A stretch of DNA of 11,554 nt from Treponema sp. (lineage in GTDB: Bacteria > Spirochaetota > Spirochaetia > Treponematales > Breznakiellaceae), in NCBI GenBank assembly GCA_031272575.1, contig JAISTO010000014.1, positions 1 to 11,554 of the forward strand. The letters run 5' to 3'. Shown piece after piece: positions 5,662 through 11,525 of this stretch. Within the stretch, counting starts at the first letter, position 1, and every line of letters begins with the position of its first letter. The notes beneath the pieces were generated by a model that saw nothing but the letters and a program-made list of their open reading frames with translations, did no database searches and was not told the origin of the DNA. Both the position numbers and the translations under genes were made by a program.

Positions 5662-6315
5662 ATGATCACCCTTGAACAGGTAAAACAACTGGAAACAAAG
5701 GTGACTCGGGCCATCGACCTCGTGCGGGAACTGAGCGAAGAAAACACGCTCCTGCACGAGCGGACCGAGGCGGGCCGGGCGCAGATAACGGCGCTCGAGC
5801 GGCAGATTTCGGTGCTCGAGGAGCAGGTACAGTTGTTCCGCGGCGAGCAGAAGCGTATCGAAGAGGGCATACTCGCCACGCTCGATCGCCTCAACAAGTT
5901 CGAGGATGTGGTCGAGCGCCGCATCCATGCCGCCGGCGCGGCCTCTTATGCGGCATCCGCACCCGCGCCCGCGCCTGCGCCCGAGCCGGCCTCCGCGCCG
6001 GCCCCCGCGTCCGAACCCGAACCGGCGCCGGAAGCAGAGTCTGAAGCGGAGGACCTGAAGGCCCTCCTCGCGGACGACGACGGCTTCGGCGGCGCCGGCG
6101 CTGACGGTTTCAGCGGCGCTGACGACTCCGCCGGCCCCCATGCGCTCGATCCGCCGCCCCCGCTGGACGAGCCCCTCAGCCTCGATTCCCTGGACAGCGG
6201 CGTCGGCGCTGACGGCGTCGGCGCTGGCGCTGATGACTTCACCGAAGACGAGGACGGCGCTGACGAAGACGACGGTGACGGCGGCGACGAAAACGAGGCG
6301 CTGGATATTTTTTGA
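5662..6315 (+). CDS. Coiled-coil protein with Pro/Ala linker and acidic tail, next to zapA
   Basis: A 217-residue protein of no family I recognise with certainty. Residues 1-90 are a nearly unbroken heptad-rich helix (MITLEQVKQLETKV, then SEENTLL, LERQISVLEEQVQLF and ILATLDRLNKFEDVV), suggesting a parallel or antiparallel coiled coil. Residues about 97-127 are a repetitive Pro/Ala/Glu linker (PAPAPAPEPASAPAPASEPE). Residues 138-217 are low complexity, rich in Asp, Glu, Gly and Ala, and end in a hydrophobic EALDIF. There is no signal peptide or membrane segment. It has a good GGGAGG site, follows rplT by 9 bases and precedes zapA by 10, so the two products are made together. A ZapB-like partner of ZapA at the division ring is a reasonable hypothesis from size of the coil and position, not from sequence identity. 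The tail is built from repeated GGCGCTGACG-type DNA. Confidence 0.85.
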   Translation: MITLEQVKQLETKVTRAIDLVRELSEENTLLHERTEAGRAQITALERQISVLEEQVQLFRGEQKRIEEGILATLDRLNKFEDVVERRIHAAGAASYAASAPAPAPAPEPASAPAPASEPEPAPEAESEAEDLKALLADDDGFGGAGADGFSGADDSAGPHALDPPPPLDEPLSLDSLDSGVGADGVGAGADDFTEDEDGADEDDGDGGDENEALDIF

Positions 6316-6325
6316 AAGTCTGAGT

Positions 6326-6625
6326 ATGGCACGGAACACGCTGCACATCGACCTGTTGGGAAGGAGCGTCACGATCTCCGCCGAGGAGGATCCCGACTAC
6401 CTCCAGGCCGTTCTCGATTACTACCGCCGCGCGCTCGGTTCCATCGGGGAGAAAACCGGAGTCAAGGACCCGCTGCTCCTGGCAATCCTCACCGGTTTCG
6501 AGTTGAGTGACGAAGTGAAAAAACTCTCCCGCTGGCGCAGGGCGCAGAGTTCCGACGACGCGGAGGCCGAGCGCATCGCCTGCGACCTGATCTCGCGGAT
6601 AGACGCGGTGGTGGAGCGCGGATAA
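6326..6625 (+). CDS. zapA: ZapA-family cell-division protein
   Basis: A 99-residue protein resembling ZapA, which binds FtsZ and promotes bundling of its filaments at mid-cell. The N-terminal beta part, NTLHIDLLGRSVTISAEEDPDYLQ (4-27), follows the ZapA pattern of a short strand pair and a DPDYL turn. It is followed by helices with LDYYRRALGSI and PLLLAILTGFELSDEV (49-64) and a C-terminal amphipathic helix. The open frame extends much further upstream, but that part is the Pro/Ala-rich gene read in another frame. The ATG at 6326 begins the conserved domain and follows the upstream stop by 10 bases. The ribosome-binding site is weak (GAAAG, GAG). The stop overlaps the manA start as TAATG. Confidence 0.82.
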   Translation: MARNTLHIDLLGRSVTISAEEDPDYLQAVLDYYRRALGSIGEKTGVKDPLLLAILTGFELSDEVKKLSRWRRAQSSDDAEAERIACDLISRIDAVVERG

Positions 6626-7626
6626 TGTTGCCTTTCATCCTCGACTGCGTGGTCAAACACTACCCCTGGGGCTCCGAGAGCCTCCTGCCCGCGCTCCTCG
6701 CGCGCCCCAACCCCGACTCCACGCCCTGGGCGGAGCTGTGGATGGGCACCCATGCGGGCGGCCCCTCCCTCGTGCGGGGCCCCGACGGCACAACGGTACC
6801 CCTCTCGGAGTTCCGGCCCCGCGCGGGCGGCCCGCCGGTGGGCGAGTTGCCCTTTCTGTTCAAGGCCCTGGCCGCGGCGCGGCCCCTCTCCATACAGGCG
6901 CACCCCTCGCTCGCGCAGGCGCGGGAGGGCTTTGCCCGCGAGAACGCGAAAGGCATCCCCCTGGACTCCCCCGCCCGCACCTACAAGGACCCCAACCACA
7001 AGCCGGAACTGCTCTGCGCGCTCACGCCTTTTCGCGCGCTCTGCGGGTACCGGGCCCCGGAGGAGCCCCCCTCGGACGAGGCGCGCGCCCTGGCCGCCGA
7101 ACTTGCGGCCCTTTACCCCGGCGACCCGGGGGCAGATGCCCCCCTGCGCCTGAACCTCGTCACCCTGGCACCGGGCGAGGCGTTTTTCGTGCCCCCGGGC
7201 ACCCTCCATGCCTACCTCAGCGGCCTCGGGCTCGAGGTCATGGCCTGTTCGGATAACGTCCTGCGGGGGGGGCTGACGGAAAAGCATATCGACCGCGAGG
7301 AACTTGCGCGCATAGTGAACGCCGCGCCGTACAAGCCCGTTATCCTGAAGCCGCGGGCGGAGGGGCCCCCCCCTTTTTACGCATACTCCTCGCCCGCGCC
7401 GGAGATACACTTTTCCGTCCTGCATGGGGGGGACGCCCGGCAGCCCTGGCCCCTCCGGGAGGACGCGCTCATCCTCGTAACCGGCGGCGAGGCCCTCTTT
7501 GCGGACGAGGCCGGCCGGCGAAAGCCCCTCCCCCAGGGGACGGCGGCCTTTGTCCCGGCCCCCGCGCCGGGCGAGCGCCTCACGATGGGGGGGGCGTATA
7601 CCCTCTACGCGGCGGCGCGGGGCTGA
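6625..7626 (+). CDS. manA: Mannose-6-phosphate isomerase, type I
   Basis: A 333-residue zinc enzyme of the cupin fold that interconverts mannose 6-phosphate and fructose 6-phosphate, linking mannose use or mannosylated glycan precursors to glycolysis. Zinc ligands are visible: Gln91 and His93 in SIQAHPS (89-95), Glu128 in HKPELL (125-130) and His195 in PPGTLHAYLSG (190-200). The active-site segment SDNVLRGGLTEKHID (209-223) holds Arg214. The N-terminal CVVKHYPWGS is typical. It is shorter than many type I enzymes (about 390 residues), with a reduced helical insertion between residues 140 and 175. Its ATG shares one base with the zapA stop (TAATG), so its translation is likely coupled. Functional linkage of a sugar isomerase with a ribosomal/division operon is not obvious. 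Confidence 0.93.
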   Translation: MLPFILDCVVKHYPWGSESLLPALLARPNPDSTPWAELWMGTHAGGPSLVRGPDGTTVPLSEFRPRAGGPPVGELPFLFKALAAARPLSIQAHPSLAQAREGFARENAKGIPLDSPARTYKDPNHKPELLCALTPFRALCGYRAPEEPPSDEARALAAELAALYPGDPGADAPLRLNLVTLAPGEAFFVPPGTLHAYLSGLGLEVMACSDNVLRGGLTEKHIDREELARIVNAAPYKPVILKPRAEGPPPFYAYSSPAPEIHFSVLHGGDARQPWPLREDALILVTGGEALFADEAGRRKPLPQGTAAFVPAPAPGERLTMGGAYTLYAAARG

Positions 7627-7634
7627 TTCAGCAT

Positions 7635-8729
7635 CTACTGCGGGTGAGTAAATCCTTCTGATTTTTCAAACAGGGTGATAAAATCACTGATGCCGTTATA
7701 CAACGCGTCCGCCAGTTTTGCAAGGTAAGCGTCGTCGTTCATAAGAAGCGCGTCCTTTTCGTTGGACACGAAGCCGATCTCGACAAGCACCGCGGGCATG
7801 CGGGAGTTCCGTACCACAAACCAGTCCTGTGCCTTTGCCCCCCGCGACGGCAAGAGGCCGCCCAACTGCCGCTCCATACGCCGCAGTATCGCGTCCGTCA
7901 TCAGTTTACTCTCTATCGTAAACTCCTCTTCCAGCATCTCGTTGATGATATGGGCGATGTCCTTCGAGTCAGCGAATTTCGATTCGTCAATGACCGTCCG
8001 GCGGGATTCCGGGGGAAGATGCCACACCTCGTAACCGCGCACATTTTTACTGAAAGAAGCGTTCGCGTGTATCGACACAAAGATGATGGCCTCGTTTTCC
8101 TCGAGGGGCACCGCATTCGCCATGTCAACGCGGTCACTCAAACTGGAATAGGTGTCCCCGGTGCGGGTCATGATAACGCGCTTGTCGGCGTAGGCGCTTT
8201 TGAGGCGCTCGTTCAACAGTTTCGCGGTTTTCAGGGTGATGTCCTTTTCGACCGACTGAAACGGTTTCCCCCCTATGGTGAACTTTCCGATTGCGCCGGG
8301 GTCTTTTCCCCCATGCCCCGGGTCAACGATGATGGCCGCGATCCGGTACGCGGACTCCTCATGCTCGATGCGGCTCGAAAAGGCGGCCGTCAACTGCGAG
8401 ATAAACTCCCGCGGGAAGCGGAGGACGCCCTCTTCCAGAAACGGCGCGGGCAGGGAGAACAGTTTCTCGCCGTCAATGACGAGCGGCCCGCGGCAGCCGG
8501 CCTTCCCGGCCGCCGTGAAAACGGCGCGGCGCCCCCCGCAGACAAAAGCGCCGGTCCGCAGCAGCGGGTCCCAGGAAAAAGACGCCGCCCCTGAGGCAAG
8601 GGCATCGAGAGCAGCGAGCCCCTCGTCAAGGCCCAGCGCGGCGCCGGAAGAGGCCGCCTGCGCCGCCTGGCTGAAGGCAGGGCTGAGCGCCAAAAAAAAC
8701 GCCAGCGCCGTGCAAAAAAAAGTACGCAT
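7635..8729 (-). CDS. Exported N-acetylmuramoyl-L-alanine amidase (Amidase_3)
   Basis: A 364-residue secreted zinc amidase that cuts the bond between MurNAc and the peptide stem, typically to split daughter-cell walls. A signal peptide covers residues 1 to about 26 (hydrophobic CTALAFFLALSPAFS, then AQA). Residues about 50-125 form a small beta-rich region resembling the substrate-binding or stalk domains found before such amidases. The catalytic domain starts at IAAIIVDPGHGGKDPG (130-145) with His139. Glu161, His221 in VSIHANAS (218-225) and Glu317 in VLVEIGFVSNEKD (314-326) complete the zinc and catalytic set. An insertion between 232 and 300 containing an alpha-helical EMLEEEF stretch resembles the regulatory helix of AmiA/AmiB/AmiC enzymes. 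The ATG at 8729 has no Shine-Dalgarno; an alternative ATG 10 bases upstream is out of frame. It converges on manA with 8 bases between stops. Confidence 0.92.
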   Translation of the reverse strand: MRTFFCTALAFFLALSPAFSQAAQAASSGAALGLDEGLAALDALASGAASFSWDPLLRTGAFVCGGRRAVFTAAGKAGCRGPLVIDGEKLFSLPAPFLEEGVLRFPREFISQLTAAFSSRIEHEESAYRIAAIIVDPGHGGKDPGAIGKFTIGGKPFQSVEKDITLKTAKLLNERLKSAYADKRVIMTRTGDTYSSLSDRVDMANAVPLEENEAIIFVSIHANASFSKNVRGYEVWHLPPESRRTVIDESKFADSKDIAHIINEMLEEEFTIESKLMTDAILRRMERQLGGLLPSRGAKAQDWFVVRNSRMPAVLVEIGFVSNEKDALLMNDDAYLAKLADALYNGISDFITLFEKSEGFTHPQ

Positions 8730-8737
8730 AGGGATTC

Positions 8738-8743
8738 ATTGTA
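8738..8743 (-). promoter_or_regulatory. Possible -10 box of the amidase promoter
   Basis: TACAAT on the minus strand matches the -10 consensus at five of six positions and lies 8 bases upstream of the amidase ATG. The predicted start would leave a leader of only one or two bases, in keeping with the missing ribosome-binding site. No good -35 box is seen at 16-18 bases. Confidence 0.35.
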
Positions 8744-8792
8744 TATATCGGCATTTTTTTATCTTTCTTAATTGATGAGAAGCGGCCAACTT

Positions 8793-8811
8793 ATGTGCCC
8801 GCCGGGCGGAC
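8793..8811 (+). repeat. 19-bp direct repeat, copy 1
   Basis: ATGTGCCCGCCGGGCGGAC differs from the copy at 8972-8990 by one base. It contains the near-palindrome GCCCG-C-CGGGC. The pair is 179 bases apart (start to start) and brackets the palindromic element at 8841-8947. Confidence 0.75.
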
Positions 8812-8840
8812 CAATGTCAACAAGTTAACGAAAGTGATGA

Positions 8841-8947
8841 CCGTCATTCCGCGGCTTGACCGCGGAATCTCTATCAAAAATGGCATTTTGAGGGATAGAT
8901 TGCGTAGTTCGGTTAAAACCGAACTATGTCAAGTCCGGCAATGACGG
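8841..8947. repeat. REP-pair-like palindromic element with three internal hairpins
   Basis: The 107-bp element is closed by perfect 8-bp inverted ends, CCGTCATT (8841-8848) and AATGACGG (8940-8947). Inside are three dyads: ATTCCGCGG/CCGCGGAAT (8846-8854, 8860-8868) with loop CTTGA; TCTATC/GATAGA (8870-8875, 8894-8899) enclosing AAAA-TGGCA-TTTT; and TAGTTCGGTT/AACCGAACTA (8905-8914, 8917-8926). Read inward from each end, both halves begin CCGTCATT, contain CTTGAC and include AATCT with CTATC. The element is therefore two diverged copies of one REP-like unit in inverted orientation, the right one carrying an extra hairpin. CCGTCATTGCCGG-type units are a familiar class of dispersed bacterial repeat. 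It has no coding capacity and would need a transposase in trans if mobile. Confidence 0.72.
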
Positions 8948-8971
8948 CCTTGTTTTCGGAGTGGACTCAGA

Positions 8972-8990
8972 ATGTGCCCGTCGGGCGGAC
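8972..8990 (+). repeat. 19-bp direct repeat, copy 2
   Basis: ATGTGCCCGTCGGGCGGAC matches copy 1 with one change (C to T). It lies between the short inverted arms GTGGA (8961-8965) and TCCAC (8991-8995), so the surrounding RNA or DNA can form a hairpin not available at copy 1. Confidence 0.75.
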
Positions 8991-9001
8991 TCCACAGAAA
9001 A

Positions 9002-9029
9002 AAAAAGCGGAACCCGGGTTCCGCTTTTT
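9002..9029. terminator. Strong bidirectional intrinsic terminator
   Basis: A perfect palindrome AAAAAGCGGAAC-CCGG-GTTCCGCTTTTT. On the minus strand the stem runs into nine U residues (complement of 8998-9006), which terminates the hexokinase-rsmI-flgM transcript 34 bases after the flgM stop. On the plus strand the stem is followed by five U residues, so it could also stop transcripts coming from the left. Confidence 0.92.
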
Positions 9030-9062
9030 CGGCGACTTTTGGGAGGCAGGTGAGCGTTGTGC

Positions 9063-9350
9063 CTACGCAAGCAGGACGTCGATGAGTTTGTCGGCAGTGG
9101 CGCTGAGCACCCTGCTGTTGAGATACGTAGGGTCGTTGATCTTCTGCCGGATTTCGGCGATCCGATCGGCCCGTATATCGGGAACCTGGGCCATCATGTC
9201 CATGACCCGGTAGATTTCACTTTTTTCCCGCGCCGTTGCCGAGATGGCGATGGTGTCATCGCCCGCGGGTTTACGAACCTCTCCGACCTGCGCCGGTATC
9301 GGCGCGGTACGCTGGATAGGCTCGACTGAAGGTAAACTGTTTATCATCAT
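9063..9350 (-). CDS. flgM: FlgM-like anti-sigma-28 factor
   Basis: A 95-residue protein resembling FlgM, which binds and inhibits the flagellar sigma factor FliA (sigma-28) until the hook is complete and FlgM is exported. The flexible N-terminal half is Pro-rich (residues 1-30). The conserved C-terminal half has DTIAISATAREKSEI (32-46), the hallmark VPDIRADRIAEIRQKI (56-71), a short YLNSRVL link and a final helix with ATADKLIDVLL. Two ATG codons are adjacent at 9350 and 9347; the first has AGGA at suitable spacing. It is last in the hexokinase-rsmI-flgM run and has a sigma-28-type promoter in the 51-base gap before it, the arrangement expected for a FliA-controlled feedback regulator. It implies that this organism builds flagella. 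Confidence 0.85.
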   Translation of the reverse strand: MMINSLPSVEPIQRTAPIPAQVGEVRKPAGDDTIAISATAREKSEIYRVMDMMAQVPDIRADRIAEIRQKINDPTYLNSRVLSATADKLIDVLLA

Positions 9351-9372
9351 GTTCCTGTCCTTCCTGAGTTAA

Positions 9373-9399
9373 GTATCGGCACTTCCGCGCCAATAATTA
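9373..9399 (-). promoter_or_regulatory. Sigma-28 (FliA)-type promoter of flgM
   Basis: GCCGATAC (9380-9373) matches the sigma-28 -10 consensus GCCGATAA at seven of eight positions, and TAAT (9399-9396) sits 15 bases upstream where TAAA is expected. The predicted start near 9366 gives a leader of about 15 bases that retains the flgM ribosome-binding site. Confidence 0.65.
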
Positions 9400-9401
9400 A
9401 C

Positions 9402-10115
9402 TTATTTTTGGAGGCCCCTCTTCGGAGTGGCCGTCTTTTTTCCCGATACATACACGGAAAATTCACCTTTAATTATACTACTTTTTTCGGATTTTGTCAA
9501 GAGGGTATTGACTTCCTGGACAGAACCCCGCAGGTACTCCTCGTGCAGTTTGGTCATTTCCCGGCCGACGCACAGGTAACGCTCACTATCAATATCGGCA
9601 AGACAGGCCAAAAGGTTAAGAATGCGAAAGGGTGATTCATACAGGACGAAGGCGCTGCCGCTGCCGAGCAGTTCCGCGAGCCGCGCCCTCCGGCGGCCAG
9701 CCCTGGGGGAAAGGAAGCCCTCAAAGATGACGGTCTTGTCCTGCGCGCCGGCGACACTGACAAGCGCCGCAAAGGCCGAGGGGCCCGGCAGGGGGAGTAC
9801 CTCGTGCCCCGCCTCCGCGGCGCGGCGCGCGAGGAGCGCCCCCGGGTCGCTCATCGCCGGGGTACCCGCGTCGCTGCAGTAGGCCGCGTTCCGGCCCTCG
9901 TCGAGGGCGGCGAGCACCTTCGCGGCCGCGGCTGCCTCGTTCTGCGCCCTGCAGGACAGCAGCCGCGCCTTCGCGCCCAGGTGGTTCATCAGTTTGATGG
10001 TGCGCCGCGTGTCCTCGCAGGCCACGAGGCCGACCTGCCGCAGGGTCTCCGCGGCCCGCAGCGTAATATCCCCGAGGTTCCCCAGGGGGACGCCGACCAT
10101 GTAGAGGACCGACAC
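9402..10115 (-). CDS. rsmI: RsmI, 16S rRNA (cytidine-1402-2'-O)-methyltransferase
   Basis: A 237-residue SAM-dependent methyltransferase of the tetrapyrrole-methylase fold that methylates the 2'-O of C1402 in the ribosomal decoding centre. Motifs are LYMVGVPLGNLGDITLRA (4-21; families usually have TPIGNL, here VPLGNL), ACEDTRRT (32-39), SDAGTPAMSDPG (81-92), LPLPGPSAF (107-115) and REMTKLHEEYLRG (185-197). The length is slightly under the usual 280 residues because the C-terminal extension is short. The GTG start at 10115 shares its first base with the hexokinase TAG stop (TAGTG), implying coupled translation. An internal ATG five codons later would remove the first strand and is less likely. 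Confidence 0.95.
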   Translation of the reverse strand: MSVLYMVGVPLGNLGDITLRAAETLRQVGLVACEDTRRTIKLMNHLGAKARLLSCRAQNEAAAAAKVLAALDEGRNAAYCSDAGTPAMSDPGALLARRAAEAGHEVLPLPGPSAFAALVSVAGAQDKTVIFEGFLSPRAGRRRARLAELLGSGSAFVLYESPFRILNLLACLADIDSERYLCVGREMTKLHEEYLRGSVQEVNTLLTKSEKSSIIKGEFSVYVSGKKTATPKRGLQK

Positions 10116-11509
10116 TAGCCCATCCGTTCCGCGAGAGGGGCGCCCGTGCCCGCGGGGGACAGCGCGGCGACCGCGGCGCCCAGGAGGCTCGCCTGCTCCA
10201 CGGGGCTTACCACGTACGCGCAGGGCTTCTCGCGGTTCAGCATGCGGTGCAGGTGCGCCTCGAAGGCGCGGCGCATGCCCTTGTAGCGAAGGTAGGTGGT
10301 ACCCTCCACCGCTATGCGCAGCGGGGCCTGGGGAAGGAAGTCCCCCCCCTGCCGGAGGCGCTCCGCGGCGGCGGCCGCGGCGGCGGCGGAGAAGAGCGCG
10401 CCCCGCTCCGTGACGAGCGACGCGAGCGAAAGCGCGGAGGCCAGCGCCGCTTCCTCGTCAGCGCCGAAGAGCGCGCCCAGGGGCCCGGGACGCGAGCCGG
10501 GGCAGCGCTGCAGGTCGTTGAGGTCGCGCGTCTCAAGGTGGGGCATCTCGAGGAGTTCACTCGAGCGGGCGAAGGCGAGCACCCCATCCCGCACGGCCTG
10601 CTTCAGGATGAAGAGGGTGAGGGGGCCGAGGTACGCGCCGGACGTGGTTTTTTCGAGTGAGTACGCGCCGGGGTTTTTCGTGGCGCGGTCAAACGCGAGA
10701 TCGAGCGGGCCCCGGAAGCGGAGCGCGAAGGCCCCGGTCTCGCATACAACAATTTGCGCGCTTTGCGCGTCCGACACATCGAACCCTATCTTGGGGATGC
10801 GCTGTTCCGGATAGGCCGTGTTGAAGCCGGTCCCCAGGATGAGGCCGATCACCGGGCCGGCCGCGAGGCCGGGGCTCTGCCCCTCCCCGCCGTCCGCGGC
10901 TATGAGGCTGAGGCCCGAAAGGAGGGTCGCGGCCGTGTCGTTCAGCAGGACTATGGGGCCCTCGAAGGAGATGCCGCGCCGCCCGAGGGCCCGGCGCAGC
11001 TCCGCGCCCACAGGCCGGCCGAGCACTTCCGGCGCGTCCAGTTCCTTGCTGAAGGCGGTGGGCAGCCCGTCCGCGTCACGGGTGATCGTCATGGGGTAGG
11101 AGAAGGTGAAGCCCATGCCGGCCAGGTCCTTTTCGGTCTCGAGCAGCGGGGCCGCGAGCGCGGCTATCTGGTCGAAAAACTCGTCCGCGCTTACCCGCCC
11201 CCGCGTCCCCGGCATGGGGGCCTTCTGAAGCGACGCGGCAAAGGCCTTCCCCGCCTCGTCAAAACTGACGACCGCGGCCCGCAGGTTCGTCCCCCCCGCG
11301 TCCAGGGCCAGCACCTTTTTCCCGGCCCGCGGCCGCGCGGCCGGCGTGAGGTACGAGGGAATCATCTGCAGGCTCGAGGCCTGCCCCGCAAGCCCCCGCT
11401 CCATGTCGATAAGCAGGTCCCGCACGAGCGATTCCGGCTCGAAGGCCCCATAGTGAAACCCATAAAACCGCGCAAAATCCGAGAGCGCGTTTGCGTTAAA
11501 AGTCATCAT
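10115..11509 (-). CDS. Eukaryote-type hexokinase
   Basis: A 464-residue sugar kinase of the hexokinase family mostly found in eukaryotes and known in Treponema; it phosphorylates glucose, and possibly mannose, with ATP as the entry to glycolysis. Phosphate-1 motif LALDAGGTNLRAA lies at 67-79, the sugar-binding segment GMGFTFSYP at 131-139, the catalytic Asp191 in LLNDTAAT (188-195), phosphate-2 LILGTGFNTAY (223-233), KTTSGAYLG (287-295) and the adenosine motif VEGTTYL (401-407). The motif NxEWGAF of eukaryotic enzymes reads VVCETGAF here (254-261), keeping Glu257 but losing Asn and Trp. An eight-Ala run (375-382) sits in a GC-repeat stretch. The start is one of two adjacent ATGs (11509 or 11506), with AAAAGGAAG seven bases upstream. 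The product could feed, with ManA, the hexose-phosphate pool. Confidence 0.92.
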   Translation of the reverse strand: MMTFNANALSDFARFYGFHYGAFEPESLVRDLLIDMERGLAGQASSLQMIPSYLTPAARPRAGKKVLALDAGGTNLRAAVVSFDEAGKAFAASLQKAPMPGTRGRVSADEFFDQIAALAAPLLETEKDLAGMGFTFSYPMTITRDADGLPTAFSKELDAPEVLGRPVGAELRRALGRRGISFEGPIVLLNDTAATLLSGLSLIAADGGEGQSPGLAAGPVIGLILGTGFNTAYPEQRIPKIGFDVSDAQSAQIVVCETGAFALRFRGPLDLAFDRATKNPGAYSLEKTTSGAYLGPLTLFILKQAVRDGVLAFARSSELLEMPHLETRDLNDLQRCPGSRPGPLGALFGADEEAALASALSLASLVTERGALFSAAAAAAAAERLRQGGDFLPQAPLRIAVEGTTYLRYKGMRRAFEAHLHRMLNREKPCAYVVSPVEQASLLGAAVAALSPAGTGAPLAERMG

Positions 11510-11516
11510 CCTTAAA

Positions 11517-11525
11517 CTTCCTTTT
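11517..11525 (-). promoter_or_regulatory. Ribosome-binding site of the hexokinase gene; possible -10 box upstream
   Basis: AAAAGGAAG lies 7 bases before the first ATG and supports the start at 11509 rather than a later one. A TATAAA at 11542-11537 on the same strand could be a -10 box, but its -35 would lie beyond the right edge of the window. Confidence 0.5.

Larger units (their letters stand above)
8730..9062. other. 333-bp gene-free region between the amidase and flgM genes
   Basis: From left to right it contains an AT-rich amidase promoter region, a 19-bp repeat (8793-8811), a nested palindromic element (8841-8947), a second copy of the 19-bp repeat (8972-8990) and a bidirectional terminator (9002-9029). 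No coding frame here looks real; the frame crossing 8926-9213 lies over the repeats and antisense to flgM. Composition is lower in GC than the surrounding genes. Confidence 0.8.

Noticed and set aside
6140..6325. A long N-terminal extension of zapA.
   Set aside because: It is the low-complexity tail of the upstream gene read in another frame. The ZapA domain starts at the ATG at 6326.
6421..7425. A 334-codon minus-strand frame opposite zapA and manA.
   Set aside because: The plus strand carries the zinc-ligand and cupin motifs of ManA; the opposite frame is Gly/Arg-rich without any recognisable domain.
8793..8990. The repeated GC-rich units as a CRISPR array.
   Set aside because: There are only two copies, 179 bases apart, and the spacer between them is itself a palindromic element.
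8926..9329. Plus-strand frames over the intergenic repeats and opposite flgM.
   Set aside because: They run through the terminator palindrome and antisense to the FlgM hallmark, with no ribosome-binding site.
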